In this document: positions 26,198 through 33,659 of the stretch, piece after piece
How the letters are laid out: the number at the start of each line of letters is the position of its first letter
Position numbering within the stretch: the stretch's first letter is position 1
NCBI RefSeq assembly: GCF_003431975.1
Contig: NZ_CP027116.1
Coordinates: 3,410,001 to 3,474,000 of the forward strand
DNA length: 64,000 nucleotides
DNA from: Bacillus pumilus
GTDB lineage: Bacteria > Bacillota > Bacilli > Bacillales > Bacillaceae
Direction: 5' to 3'
Position numbers and translations under genes: made by a program
Notes under the pieces: generated by a model
Database searches by the model: none
What the model saw: only the letters and a program-made list of their open reading frames with translations
Told to the model about the DNA's origin: nothing

Positions 26198-27115
26198 ATG
26201 AGAGCTGAGAGAAAAAGAAAGAAGAAAAAGGTTCTTTGGATTGTTTTATCGATTATTGGCTTATTCGTATTAGCTACTGGCGGATATGCATATCATCTTT
26301 GGAATACAGCAGCATCTACCGTAGCAGGCATTCAGGAGAACTTAAAGAAGTCAGATAAGCGTGACAAAGATGTCGATTTAAATAAGAAAGACCCGATTTC
26401 TATTTTAGTTATGGGTGTCGATGAAAGAAAGAATGACCGCGGTCGTGCAGATACATTAATATACATGACAGTGAATCCAAAAACGAAAACAACTGAGATG
26501 GTGAGTATCCCGCGTGATACGTACACGAAAATTGTCGGAAAAGGTACAATGGATAAAATCAACCACTCCTATGCATTCGGCGGCACACAAATGGCTGCGG
26601 ACACTGTAGAGGAACTGCTTGATGTACCAGTTGATTACTTCGTCAAAGTCAACATGGAAAGTTTTAAAGATATTGTCGATACACTTGGCGGCATTACAGT
26701 GAACAGCACATTCGCTTTCAGCTATGATGGCCATTCATTTGGTACAGGAGAAATTAATCTAAATGGCGATCAAGCTCTTGCCTACACAAGAATGAGAAAA
26801 CAAGATCCAAAGGGTGACTTCGGCCGTCAAGAAAGGCAGCGCCAAGTCATTGAAGGCATCATTGCAAAAGGAGCGAACATTTCATCTATTACGAAGTTCG
26901 GCGATATGTTCAAAGTCGTGGAAAACAATATGAAGACCAACATGTCATTTGATGATATGTGGACGATGATGAATGACTACCGTGACGCAAGACAGCATGT
27001 GGAGCAGCACGAGCTGAAAGGAACGGGAGCACGCATCAATAATATCTATTATTATCAGCTTGATGATAATAGTCTGGCTAAGGTGAAGAAGGAATTGAAG
27101 GACAGTTTGGAATAG
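26198..27115 (+). CDS. tagU: LCP family teichoic acid ligase TagU (LytR)
   Basis: 305 residues from the ATG at 26198, which aligns with the B. subtilis LytR start (MRNERKKKKK) and follows GGTGAGG; the open frame begins four codons upstream. A Lys/Arg cluster, one membrane helix (about 12-33) and the LCP domain: VLMGVDERK, GRADTLIYMTVNP, VSIPRDTYTKI, DKINHSYAFGG, QALAYTRMRKQDPKGDFGRQERQ. It links wall polymers to peptidoglycan outside the membrane, and the first-described LytR also represses the lyt operon. Divergent from lytA. Its terminator has been hit by an insertion sequence 8 bases after the stop. Confidence 0.94.
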   Translation: MRAERKRKKKKVLWIVLSIIGLFVLATGGYAYHLWNTAASTVAGIQENLKKSDKRDKDVDLNKKDPISILVMGVDERKNDRGRADTLIYMTVNPKTKTTEMVSIPRDTYTKIVGKGTMDKINHSYAFGGTQMAADTVEELLDVPVDYFVKVNMESFKDIVDTLGGITVNSTFAFSYDGHSFGTGEINLNGDQALAYTRMRKQDPKGDFGRQERQRQVIEGIIAKGANISSITKFGDMFKVVENNMKTNMSFDDMWTMMNDYRDARQHVEQHELKGTGARINNIYYYQLDDNSLAKVKKELKDSLE

Positions 27116-27116
27116 T

Positions 27117-27143
27117 AAAAAGAAGACTACAGAAATGTAGTCT
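27117..27143 (+). terminator. tagU terminator stem, now the left target duplication of the IS
   Basis: Palindrome AGACTACA-GAAA-TGTAGTCT at 27124-27143 follows AAAAAG. In the intact right copy (28694-28713) the same stem is followed by TCTTTTTTT. In the left copy the U-tract is replaced by the IS end, so this was a bidirectional tagU/mnaA terminator before insertion. Confidence 0.8.
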
Positions 27144-27146
27144 CAG

Positions 27147-27180
27147 GCTGTCGAGAAAATCTCGACAGCTTTATTTTTCC
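27147..27180 (+). terminator. terminator-like hairpin at IS left end
   Basis: GCTGTCGAGA-AAA-TCTCGACAGC followed by TTTATTTTT. It would stop transcription entering from tagU before the transposase gene. Confidence 0.75.
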
Positions 27181-27246
27181 CCTTAAACTTTCCATCTCCT
27201 CATTTTATAATAGAGAAAAACCCACTTAAGGAAGGTGTTTTTTCTC

Positions 27247-28599
27247 ATGTTCCACACTAGAAATTCTTCTCAGCACGAAGCCGAATTTGTATTGCTAGAT
27301 CAACTGGTCGAAGAGGATCACCTGCTTCGTAAAATTGATCAATACATTGATTTTTCATTTATCGTAGATAAAGTAAAACCCTATTATAGTGAAAATAAAG
27401 GTCGTCCTTCTCTTGATCCGCTTATTTTGTTCAAAATGATGTTTATCGGATACCTGTACGGTATCCGTTCTGAAAGACAACTCGAAAAAGAAATTTACTA
27501 TAACATGGCGTATAGATGGTTTTTAGGTTTGAACATCAATGATCCCGTTCCCCATCACTCCACTATTAGTTGGAATCGTCGTACTCGATTTAAAAATACA
27601 ACGATTTTTCAAGACATTTTCGATGAGATTGTGCTTCAAGCTATCAATCATGATATGGTAGGAGGTCGCGTTCTTTTTACTGATTCAACTCATCTTAAAG
27701 CCAATGCTAATAAACATAAATATACGAGAAAAACGATTGAACAAGATACCCAGAACTATATCAATGATTTAGAAGAAGCAGTCCAAGAAGATCGGGTGGC
27801 ACATGGAAAAAAGCTCTTAAAGGTAAAAGAGGAGGTGAAAACAGAAAAAGACATTCGTCAAAGTATGACTGATCCTGAAAGTGGCTATCTATATCGCGAA
27901 AACAAGCCAGAAGGCTTTTTCTATCTAGATCATCGTACAACGGATATGAAGTACAATATCATCACTGATGCTCATGTCACACCTGGAAATGTCCATGATT
28001 CTGTCCCGTATCTTGATCGATTAGATCACCAAATCGCACGATTTGGTTTTCAAGTAGAAGCTGTTGCGCTTGATTCAGGTTATTTGACAACACCAATCTG
28101 TAAAGGTTTATCTGATCGACATGTTTTTGGTGTCATTGCCCATAGACGTTTTCATCCAACAAGAGGGTTATTTGAGAAGTGGAAATTTCAGTATGATTCT
28201 GAACATGATCATTACATATGCCCACAGGGTGAGAAGCTTTTATATACGACAACTGATCGAAAAGGTTATCGATTCTACAAATCAGATCCTAAAAAATGTG
28301 CATCGTGTCCTTTCCTTGAAAGATGCACAAGGTCGAAAAATCATCAAAAGGTCATCTCAAGACACATATGGGAAGAACATAAAGAAAAGATCAGACAGAA
28401 TCGGTTAACTGTCTCTGGAAAAGAGCTATATAAAAAAAGAAAAGAAAAAATAGAGCGAAGCTTTGCAGATTCAAAACAACTGCATGGGCTTCGCTACTGC
28501 CGGTTGAGGGGAAAACAAAACGTGAGTGAGCAAGTTCTCCTCACAGCTGCGTGCCAGAACATGAAAAAGATTGCCACACACCTAGCGAAGCTAGGCTAG
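27247..28599 (+). CDS. IS1182-type DDE transposase
   Basis: 450 residues from ATG 27247 (GGAAGGTG nine bases upstream; a GTG four codons earlier overlaps that SD site). N-terminal DUF772-like DNA-binding region (HEAEFVLLDQLVEEDHLLRKID..GRPSLDPLILFKMM), then an RNase-H fold with probable catalytic Asp146 (LFTDSTHL), Asp276 (ALDSGY) and Glu403 (ERSFADSK), with a C..C..C..C zinc-like insert CASCPFLERC. All motifs are present and no stop or frameshift is seen, so it may be active. A 12-base-pair hairpin overlaps its stop codon. Confidence 0.9.
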   Translation: MFHTRNSSQHEAEFVLLDQLVEEDHLLRKIDQYIDFSFIVDKVKPYYSENKGRPSLDPLILFKMMFIGYLYGIRSERQLEKEIYYNMAYRWFLGLNINDPVPHHSTISWNRRTRFKNTTIFQDIFDEIVLQAINHDMVGGRVLFTDSTHLKANANKHKYTRKTIEQDTQNYINDLEEAVQEDRVAHGKKLLKVKEEVKTEKDIRQSMTDPESGYLYRENKPEGFFYLDHRTTDMKYNIITDAHVTPGNVHDSVPYLDRLDHQIARFGFQVEAVALDSGYLTTPICKGLSDRHVFGVIAHRRFHPTRGLFEKWKFQYDSEHDHYICPQGEKLLYTTTDRKGYRFYKSDPKKCASCPFLERCTRSKNHQKVISRHIWEEHKEKIRQNRLTVSGKELYKKRKEKIERSFADSKQLHGLRYCRLRGKQNVSEQVLLTAACQNMKKIATHLAKLG

Positions 28600-28618
28600 G
28601 TGTGTGGGAAGCCTTTTT
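28575..28618 (+). terminator. transposase terminator
   Basis: Perfect 12-base stem CACACACCTAGC / GCTAGGTGTGTG with loop GAAGCTAG, then GGAAGCCTTTTTC. The stop codon TAG lies within the stem. Confidence 0.7.
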
Positions 28619-28647
28619 CATTAATTTTCATCCATCATACTTACGCT

Positions 28648-28693
28648 AAAAATAAAAAAGATTGTAGAAAAACATGAGTTTCTCTACAATCTG
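28648..28693 (-). terminator. terminator-like hairpin at IS right end
   Basis: Read on the minus strand AGATTGTAGA / TCTACAATCT pairs around a loop and is followed by TTTTTTATTTTT. It would stop transcription entering from mnaA. Confidence 0.7.
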
Positions 28694-28721
28694 AGACTAC
28701 AGAAATGTAGTCTTCTTTTTT
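28694..28721 (-). terminator. mnaA terminator stem, right target duplication of the IS
   Basis: Second copy of the 20-base hairpin AGACTACA-GAAA-TGTAGTCT (28694-28713). The A/T flank on the mnaA side remains (TCTTTTTTT on the plus strand), but the U-tract needed for mnaA transcripts on the other side has been displaced by the IS end. Confidence 0.7.
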
Positions 28722-29860
28722 TATGATTCAAACGGAACTGGCTTTTCTTCACTTAGTCCAAAACGATGGAGAAGCTCTTCGACAATTCGTTTTGACGCTT
28801 GTCCATCACCATATGGATTAGACGCCTTCGACATGTTGTCGTACTCTTTCTGATCGACTAGCAGCTCTTTTGCCATATGATAAATGGTCTCTTCATCTGT
28901 ACCTGCTAGCTTAAGCGTACCGGCTTTCACGCCTTCTGGGCGTTCTGTTGTATCGCGAAGCACTAATACTGGCTTTCCTAGAGAAGGAGCCTCCTCCTGC
29001 ACACCACCTGAGTCCGTTAAAATAAAGTGTGATGCTGCAGCGAAGTTATGGAAATCAACCACTTCAAGCGGCTCAATTAAATGCACACGATCAAGATCAC
29101 TGAATTCCGTCTGAGCTGCATCACGAACAGCAGGGTTTAAATGTACAGGGTATACAACCTGAACATCTTCAAATTCTTCTACAACACGTCTAATGGCTCT
29201 AAACATGTTTTTCATCGGCTGTCCGAGATTCTCTCTTCGGTGAGCCGTTAACAAGATCATTTTATCCGTTCCTATTTTCTCTAAAATAGGATGTTGATAC
29301 TGTTCAGTAACTGTTGTTTGCAGGGCGTCAATGGCCGTATTCCCTGTCACACAGATGGTCTCTTCTTTTTTATTTTCAACTAGAAGATTCTGCTTCGCTT
29401 CAGCCGTAGGGGCAAAATGAATATCAGCAATTGTGCCAGTCATTTGACGGTTCAATTCCTCAGGGAACGGTGAATATTTATTGTGCGTTCTCAAACCAGC
29501 TTCGACGTGGCCAACAGAAATTTGGTGATAGAACGCAGCCAAGCTTCCTGCAAAGGTTGTCGTTGTGTCTCCATGAACAAGCACAATATCAGGTTTTTCT
29601 TCTTGAAATAATTGATCTAGTTTCAACAATGCATTTGATGTAATTTCAGATAATGTTTGGCGCTGCTTCATGATGTTTAGATCATGGTCTGGCGTAATAG
29701 AAAAAGCTTCAAGGACTTGATCAAGCATTTCTCTGTGCTGGGCTGTCACAGTGACAATTGAATTTATCTGTGGATGTTTATTTAATTCAAGGACAAGTGG
29801 TGCCATTTTGATTGCTTCAGGTCTAGTACCGAAAATAGTCATTACATTTAGTTTTTTCAC
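28721..29860 (-). CDS. mnaA: MnaA, UDP-N-acetylglucosamine 2-epimerase
   Basis: 379 residues from GTG 29860, aligning with the B. subtilis start MKKLKVMTVFGTRPEAIKMAPL; the longer frame to 29905 has no family support. Conserved segments: FGTRPEAIKMAPL, VHGDTTTTFAGSLAAFYHQ, VGHVEAGLRTHNKYSPFPEELNR, LLTAHRRENLG, LTDSGGVQEEAPSLGKPVLVLRDTTERPEG. It makes UDP-ManNAc for TagA, the second sugar of the teichoic linkage unit. It lies head-to-head with gtaB. A TATAAT on the minus strand (29895-29900) may be its -10. Catalytic His and Glu motifs look intact. Confidence 0.96.
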   Translation of the reverse strand: MKKLNVMTIFGTRPEAIKMAPLVLELNKHPQINSIVTVTAQHREMLDQVLEAFSITPDHDLNIMKQRQTLSEITSNALLKLDQLFQEEKPDIVLVHGDTTTTFAGSLAAFYHQISVGHVEAGLRTHNKYSPFPEELNRQMTGTIADIHFAPTAEAKQNLLVENKKEETICVTGNTAIDALQTTVTEQYQHPILEKIGTDKMILLTAHRRENLGQPMKNMFRAIRRVVEEFEDVQVVYPVHLNPAVRDAAQTEFSDLDRVHLIEPLEVVDFHNFAAASHFILTDSGGVQEEAPSLGKPVLVLRDTTERPEGVKAGTLKLAGTDEETIYHMAKELLVDQKEYDNMSKASNPYGDGQASKRIVEELLHRFGLSEEKPVPFES

Positions 29861-29931
29861 TTGTTTATGCCTCTTTCCTAGTATAGTACTTTCAATTATA
29901 CACAATTTGGAGGATAAATTTAATGATATAA

Positions 29932-29972
29932 AAAAAGAAATTTACATTGAATTAATGTTAAATTTCTTTTTC
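29932..29972. repeat. AT-rich inverted repeat between mnaA and gtaB
   Basis: AAAAAGAAATTTACATT and AATGTTAAATTTCTTTTT form a near-perfect 17-base stem with one bulge around GAATT, in the 269-base divergent intergenic region. It contains TTTACA and TGTTAA, so it could be an operator, or an intrinsic-terminator-like structure. Confidence 0.6.
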
Positions 29973-30129
29973 CTTTACATTTAACAGATAAAATATAAAT
30001 TATCTAAAATTCATTTTAGTGAAATCATTTGTCTTTCCTATGATTTGTAAGTTACACTTTAAACAGACGACCATGAACAAACATTGAATGATTAAATCGG
30101 TTATCTATGTAAGGAAGGTGCTAAGTTCA

Positions 30130-31011
30130 TTGAAAAAAGTACGTAAAGCCATTATACCAGCTGCAGGTCTTGGGACACGTTTCCTCCCTGCAACAAAAGC
30201 TATGCCTAAAGAAATGCTGCCAATCGTTGATAAACCAACCATTCAATATATTATTGAAGAAGCTGTTGAGTCTGGAATTGAAGACATTATTATCGTTACT
30301 GGAAAAGGAAAAAGAGCCATTGAGGATCATTTTGATTTTGCACCAGAGCTCGAGCGCAACCTAGAGGAAAAAGGGAAGAGTGAGCTTTTAGAAAAAGTGA
30401 GAAAATCATCTAACATTGCTGACATTCATTACATACGTCAAAAGGAACCTAAAGGGCTCGGACATGCCGTTTGGTGTGCACGCAACTTTATCGGTGATGA
30501 ACCTTTTGCCGTTTTATTAGGTGATGACATTGTTCAAGCTGAAACACCTGGGCTTCGCCAGCTGATGGATGAATATGAAAAAACTCTTTCATCCGTCATC
30601 GGTGTTCAGCAAGTAGCGGACAGCGATACGCATCGATACGGGATCATCGACCCTCTTACACAAGAGGGGCGCCGCTACCAAGTCAAAAACTTTGTTGAAA
30701 AGCCGCCTCAAGGAACGGCACCATCTAATCTAGCCATCTTAGGGCGCTACATTTTTACGCCAGAGATCTTTATGTACCTTGATCAGCAAGAAATTGGTGC
30801 AGGCGGAGAAATTCAACTGACAGATGCCATCCAGAAGCTGAATGACATCCAGCGCGTATTCGCCTATGATTTCGAAGGAAAACGATACGATGTCGGCGAG
30901 AAGCAAGGCTTCATCGAGACAACGTTGGAGTTTGCCCTTCAAGATGAAGAGCTGAGAAAAAAACTCATTCCTTTTATGAAACAGCTTCTCGAAAAAGAAG
31001 AAGTGAATTAA
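30130..31011 (+). CDS. gtaB: GtaB, UTP-glucose-1-phosphate uridylyltransferase
   Basis: 293 residues from a TTG at 30130, nine bases after GGAAGGTG and aligned with B. subtilis [15 protein letters not shown]; the upstream frame to 30088 is not supported. The nucleotidyltransferase signature [35 protein letters not shown] and [14 protein letters not shown] are intact. It makes UDP-glucose for TagE (teichoic glucosylation), TuaD (glucuronate) and glucolipids. I looked for the sigma-B promoter known upstream of B. subtilis gtaB and did not find a convincing GGGTAT element. Ends at a shared terminator with tagH. Confidence 0.96.
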   Translation: MKKVRKAIIPAAGLGTRFLPATKAMPKEMLPIVDKPTIQYIIEEAVESGIEDIIIVTGKGKRAIEDHFDFAPELERNLEEKGKSELLEKVRKSSNIADIHYIRQKEPKGLGHAVWCARNFIGDEPFAVLLGDDIVQAETPGLRQLMDEYEKTLSSVIGVQQVADSDTHRYGIIDPLTQEGRRYQVKNFVEKPPQGTAPSNLAILGRYIFTPEIFMYLDQQEIGAGGEIQLTDAIQKLNDIQRVFAYDFEGKRYDVGEKQGFIETTLEFALQDEELRKKLIPFMKQLLEKEEVN

Positions 31012-31042
31012 AAAAAGCTGCCGGGATCGGCAGCTTTTTATT
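31012..31042. terminator. bidirectional terminator between gtaB and tagH
   Basis: AAAGCTGCCG-GGAT-CGGCAGCTTT with A-run before and TTTTTATTT after, between convergent genes. Confidence 0.9.
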
Positions 31043-32639
31043 TAATCACTGAAATCGTCAGTGTATGCTGTTCATTATCAATGACAAACAGGTTGTTTTC
31101 GCCTTTCACTGCGAATTTCGTTTGTTTGTCATTCATCCATACATTCTGTTCTGTCAATCCAAGTGTTGAAGGGGAGATTGACATAACCTCGCGGAATACC
31201 ATCGTATTCGCCTGTCCATTTTGAATCACATAATCAGTTTTCTCCGTGATCAAACGCTCTATAACAGTACCCTGTTCACTTTTGATCGAACTCAGTGTTT
31301 GCATTCTTTGCTTAAGCACAGCTTCTTCTTTTCCAAGGAAAGAGAGTAAATACTCGTACGATCCAGCAGATGCGGGCGATACATAGGAGTTAAACTGTCC
31401 TGGTCCAATGGATAATGGCTTTAATTCCACTGCATCTTGAAGCCCCTCAGGTTTAACAAAGTACGTCTCTGATGCTGTTTTGATTTGAACGGTTTGTTTA
31501 TTTTCAGCCACAGCTTGTACTTCTTGTCCAAATGGCAAAGTGACATCCGCCTTTTTTTTCAAGGCTTGATCTTTGTAGACCGTGAGTGGATCTGACGTGA
31601 CAATGGCCTGTCGATCGACCTTTTTCATTTCAGGCGATCCCTTCGTCTTTGGGTTCTTTGTATGGGACGAGCCTGTCTGATCTGACGGGATTACACCAAA
31701 TGTAGCCAGCGTACGAAGTGGGCGATCTGAAAACATCGATAAGGCAAGTAAGATGGTAAGAACAGCAATCATCGTTACTTGAAAGGCTGGTCCAAAAAAT
31801 GAACGTCGTTTCCCACTTTCTTTATAACGGGTGACTTTTTCCGTCTTTTGAACGCCTTTTCTACCTTCCTTATGTTCCATTTGGTATTTTTGTTTCTCTT
31901 TTTTGGAAAGCTTGTTAAACCAGTCAACAAACTCCTTATACTCTTTCACGACCTTTTTCGTTTCATCAAACATGCGAAGCTCACCATAGTGCATCCAAGC
32001 CACCCGGTCACAGATTTTTTGAATTTGGCTAATGGAATGACTGACAAAAAAGATCGTTTTCCCTTGTTCCTTAAATTCTGTGATTCGATCCACACATTTT
32101 TGATAGAACGTTTGGTCTCCGACAGACAATGCTTCATCAATGATCAGGATATCTGGATCGATATGCGCTGAAATAGCGAATCCAAGACGTGATTTCATTC
32201 CGCTTGAATAGCTCTTGACAGGCTGATCAATAAAATCACCAATATCCGCAAACTCTACGATTTTTTCATACAGCTCGTCTATCTCTTTATTCGTCAGCCC
32301 CATCATTAAACATTTTAGGCGAATATTGTCTTTCCCGCTCAACTGATTGTTCAGCCCTGCCGCAATGGCAATTAACGAAGGCTGGCCATCCATATCAATT
32401 TCACCACTTGTCGGTGGAATGATTTTCGCTAGAAGGTTTGACATTGTCGATTTTCCAGACCCATTGATCCCTACAAAACCAATTGTCTCGCCTTCATATA
32501 CATCAAAGGATACATCTCGAACAGCAAAGAATCCTTTTTCATTTTTATTGGGTAAAAACAGCCCTTTGATTTTATCTGACTGCTTTTTATATAAGACGTA
32601 TTGCTTGGATACGTTTCGAAACGAAACTTTTAGTTTCAT
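31038..32639 (-). CDS. tagH: TagH, ATP-binding subunit of wall teichoic acid exporter
   Basis: 533 residues. ABC domain with Walker [10 protein letters not shown] (57-65), signature YSSGM (about 145-149), Walker B ILIIDEA (164-170) and the switch His in FVSHS. A Lys-rich stretch (240-280) leads to a membrane helix (about 284-302) and an external C-terminal region (303-533) with SH3-like [18 protein letters not shown] and further beta-rich sequence. With TagG it moves the lipid-linked polymer across the membrane. This long C-terminal extension is normal for Bacillus TagH (about 527 aa). 19 bases after tagG. Confidence 0.95.
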   Translation of the reverse strand: MKLKVSFRNVSKQYVLYKKQSDKIKGLFLPNKNEKGFFAVRDVSFDVYEGETIGFVGINGSGKSTMSNLLAKIIPPTSGEIDMDGQPSLIAIAAGLNNQLSGKDNIRLKCLMMGLTNKEIDELYEKIVEFADIGDFIDQPVKSYSSGMKSRLGFAISAHIDPDILIIDEALSVGDQTFYQKCVDRITEFKEQGKTIFFVSHSISQIQKICDRVAWMHYGELRMFDETKKVVKEYKEFVDWFNKLSKKEKQKYQMEHKEGRKGVQKTEKVTRYKESGKRRSFFGPAFQVTMIAVLTILLALSMFSDRPLRTLATFGVIPSDQTGSSHTKNPKTKGSPEMKKVDRQAIVTSDPLTVYKDQALKKKADVTLPFGQEVQAVAENKQTVQIKTASETYFVKPEGLQDAVELKPLSIGPGQFNSYVSPASAGSYEYLLSFLGKEEAVLKQRMQTLSSIKSEQGTVIERLITEKTDYVIQNGQANTMVFREVMSISPSTLGLTEQNVWMNDKQTKFAVKGENNLFVIDNEQHTLTISVIK

Positions 32640-32658
32640 CGTATAATCTCCTTACTTT

Positions 32659-33486
32659 TTAAAGAAAATCGACAAATTTATCCCTAAATTTCATATGAAG
32701 CAATGAACCCACTGTTAAAAGAAGAAGCGTAATCAGCCAAAAATAAAGCGTATATTTCACATCATGGAAGAACCATTCTCCCTTTAACAAGCTATTTCTA
32801 AACCCATCAATAATGTAGAAAAGAGGATTCAATCTTAATATATCCCCAATCCACGCTTTATCTCCAGTGAGCTTTTCTGAGATATTCCAAAAAATCGGCA
32901 ACAAAAAGAAAAGCAAACGCGTCACGGATTGTAAAAGAAATTGATAGTCTCTCACGAGTACGCTAATCGTGGAATTGAACAAGCTAAACGAAAACATAAA
33001 CGCGATCATACAAATAAAATAGTATATATATTGCAGCCAATGTGCATCAGGATATATGCCATAAGAAATCAGCACAATGAGATAGACACCCATCATGACA
33101 AAGTAGCTGAACAGATTGGACATAATCACTACAGACGGCAGCGCACTAATCGGAAAGTTCATTTTCGATACCATATTAATGCGTTTAAACACACTGTTTG
33201 AACCATCAAGAATCGTTGGACTAATGAAGAACCAAGGGATTAATCCCGCAAGCATCCAAATGATAAATGGGACTTCCATTCCTCCAATGACAATTGGCTG
33301 TCCTCCGCGAATTCCAAGACCAAAAACAAACCAGTACGCCAGCATTTGAATCAATGGATTTAAAAACTGCCATAAAACACCTAAATAATTCATCTGATAT
33401 TTTGATTTTGTTTCATAAACAGCAAGCCGCATAATCAGCGGAAATGAGCTGATTTGCTCCTTTAGTATCGTCAACATTGCGTTCAT
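32659..33486 (-). CDS. tagG: TagG, permease subunit of wall teichoic acid exporter
   Basis: 275 residues, ABC-2 type permease with an amphipathic start ([31 protein letters not shown] region, split here for reference at residues 11-43) and about six membrane helices. Partner of TagH; exports undecaprenyl-linked teichoic acid. First gene of tagGH. Between it and the gene upstream is a 173-base gap holding the upstream gene's terminator, so tagGH must have its own promoter within it; I could not assign one firmly. Confidence 0.94.
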   Translation of the reverse strand: MNAMLTILKEQISSFPLIMRLAVYETKSKYQMNYLGVLWQFLNPLIQMLAYWFVFGLGIRGGQPIVIGGMEVPFIIWMLAGLIPWFFISPTILDGSNSVFKRINMVSKMNFPISALPSVVIMSNLFSYFVMMGVYLIVLISYGIYPDAHWLQYIYYFICMIAFMFSFSLFNSTISVLVRDYQFLLQSVTRLLFFLLPIFWNISEKLTGDKAWIGDILRLNPLFYIIDGFRNSLLKGEWFFHDVKYTLYFWLITLLLLTVGSLLHMKFRDKFVDFL

Positions 33487-33608
33487 TGTTATCTTCCTTA
33501 GATATAAGTTTTTGGGATTACTTTTTTAAAAAGCACCGCTCATAATTGTAACAGATAACGATGCACATTTCACCTTATAACAAAAGTCATGCAAGTCAAA
33601 CTAGAAGA

Positions 33609-33648
33609 CAAAAAACCCCTGAATCCTGTCAATCTTTGATTCAGGGGG
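33609..33648 (-). terminator. terminator after the 788-residue CDP-glycerol transferase-like gene
   Basis: Minus-strand CCCCTGAATC / GATTCAGGGG with a 12-base loop, followed by TTTTTT. Confidence 0.9.
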
Positions 33649-33659
33649 ATTATAATATA

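Larger units (their letters stand above)
27144..28693 (+). mobile_element. intact IS1182-type insertion sequence
   Basis: About 1,550 bases bounded by imperfect terminal inverted repeats: left CAGGCTGTCGAGAAAATC and right (inverted) CAGATTGTAGAGAAACTC agree at 14 of 18 positions. The element is flanked by a perfect 20-base direct repeat (27124-27143 and 28694-28713), itself a hairpin. It carries one full-length transposase. It separates tagU from mnaA, which are neighbours in B. subtilis. Ends were set by where the flanking duplications stop. Family is judged from the transposase and size. Confidence 0.85.

Noticed and set aside
29861-30129. sigma-B promoter for gtaB
   Set aside because: No GTTTAA followed 13-15 bases later by GGGTAT was found.
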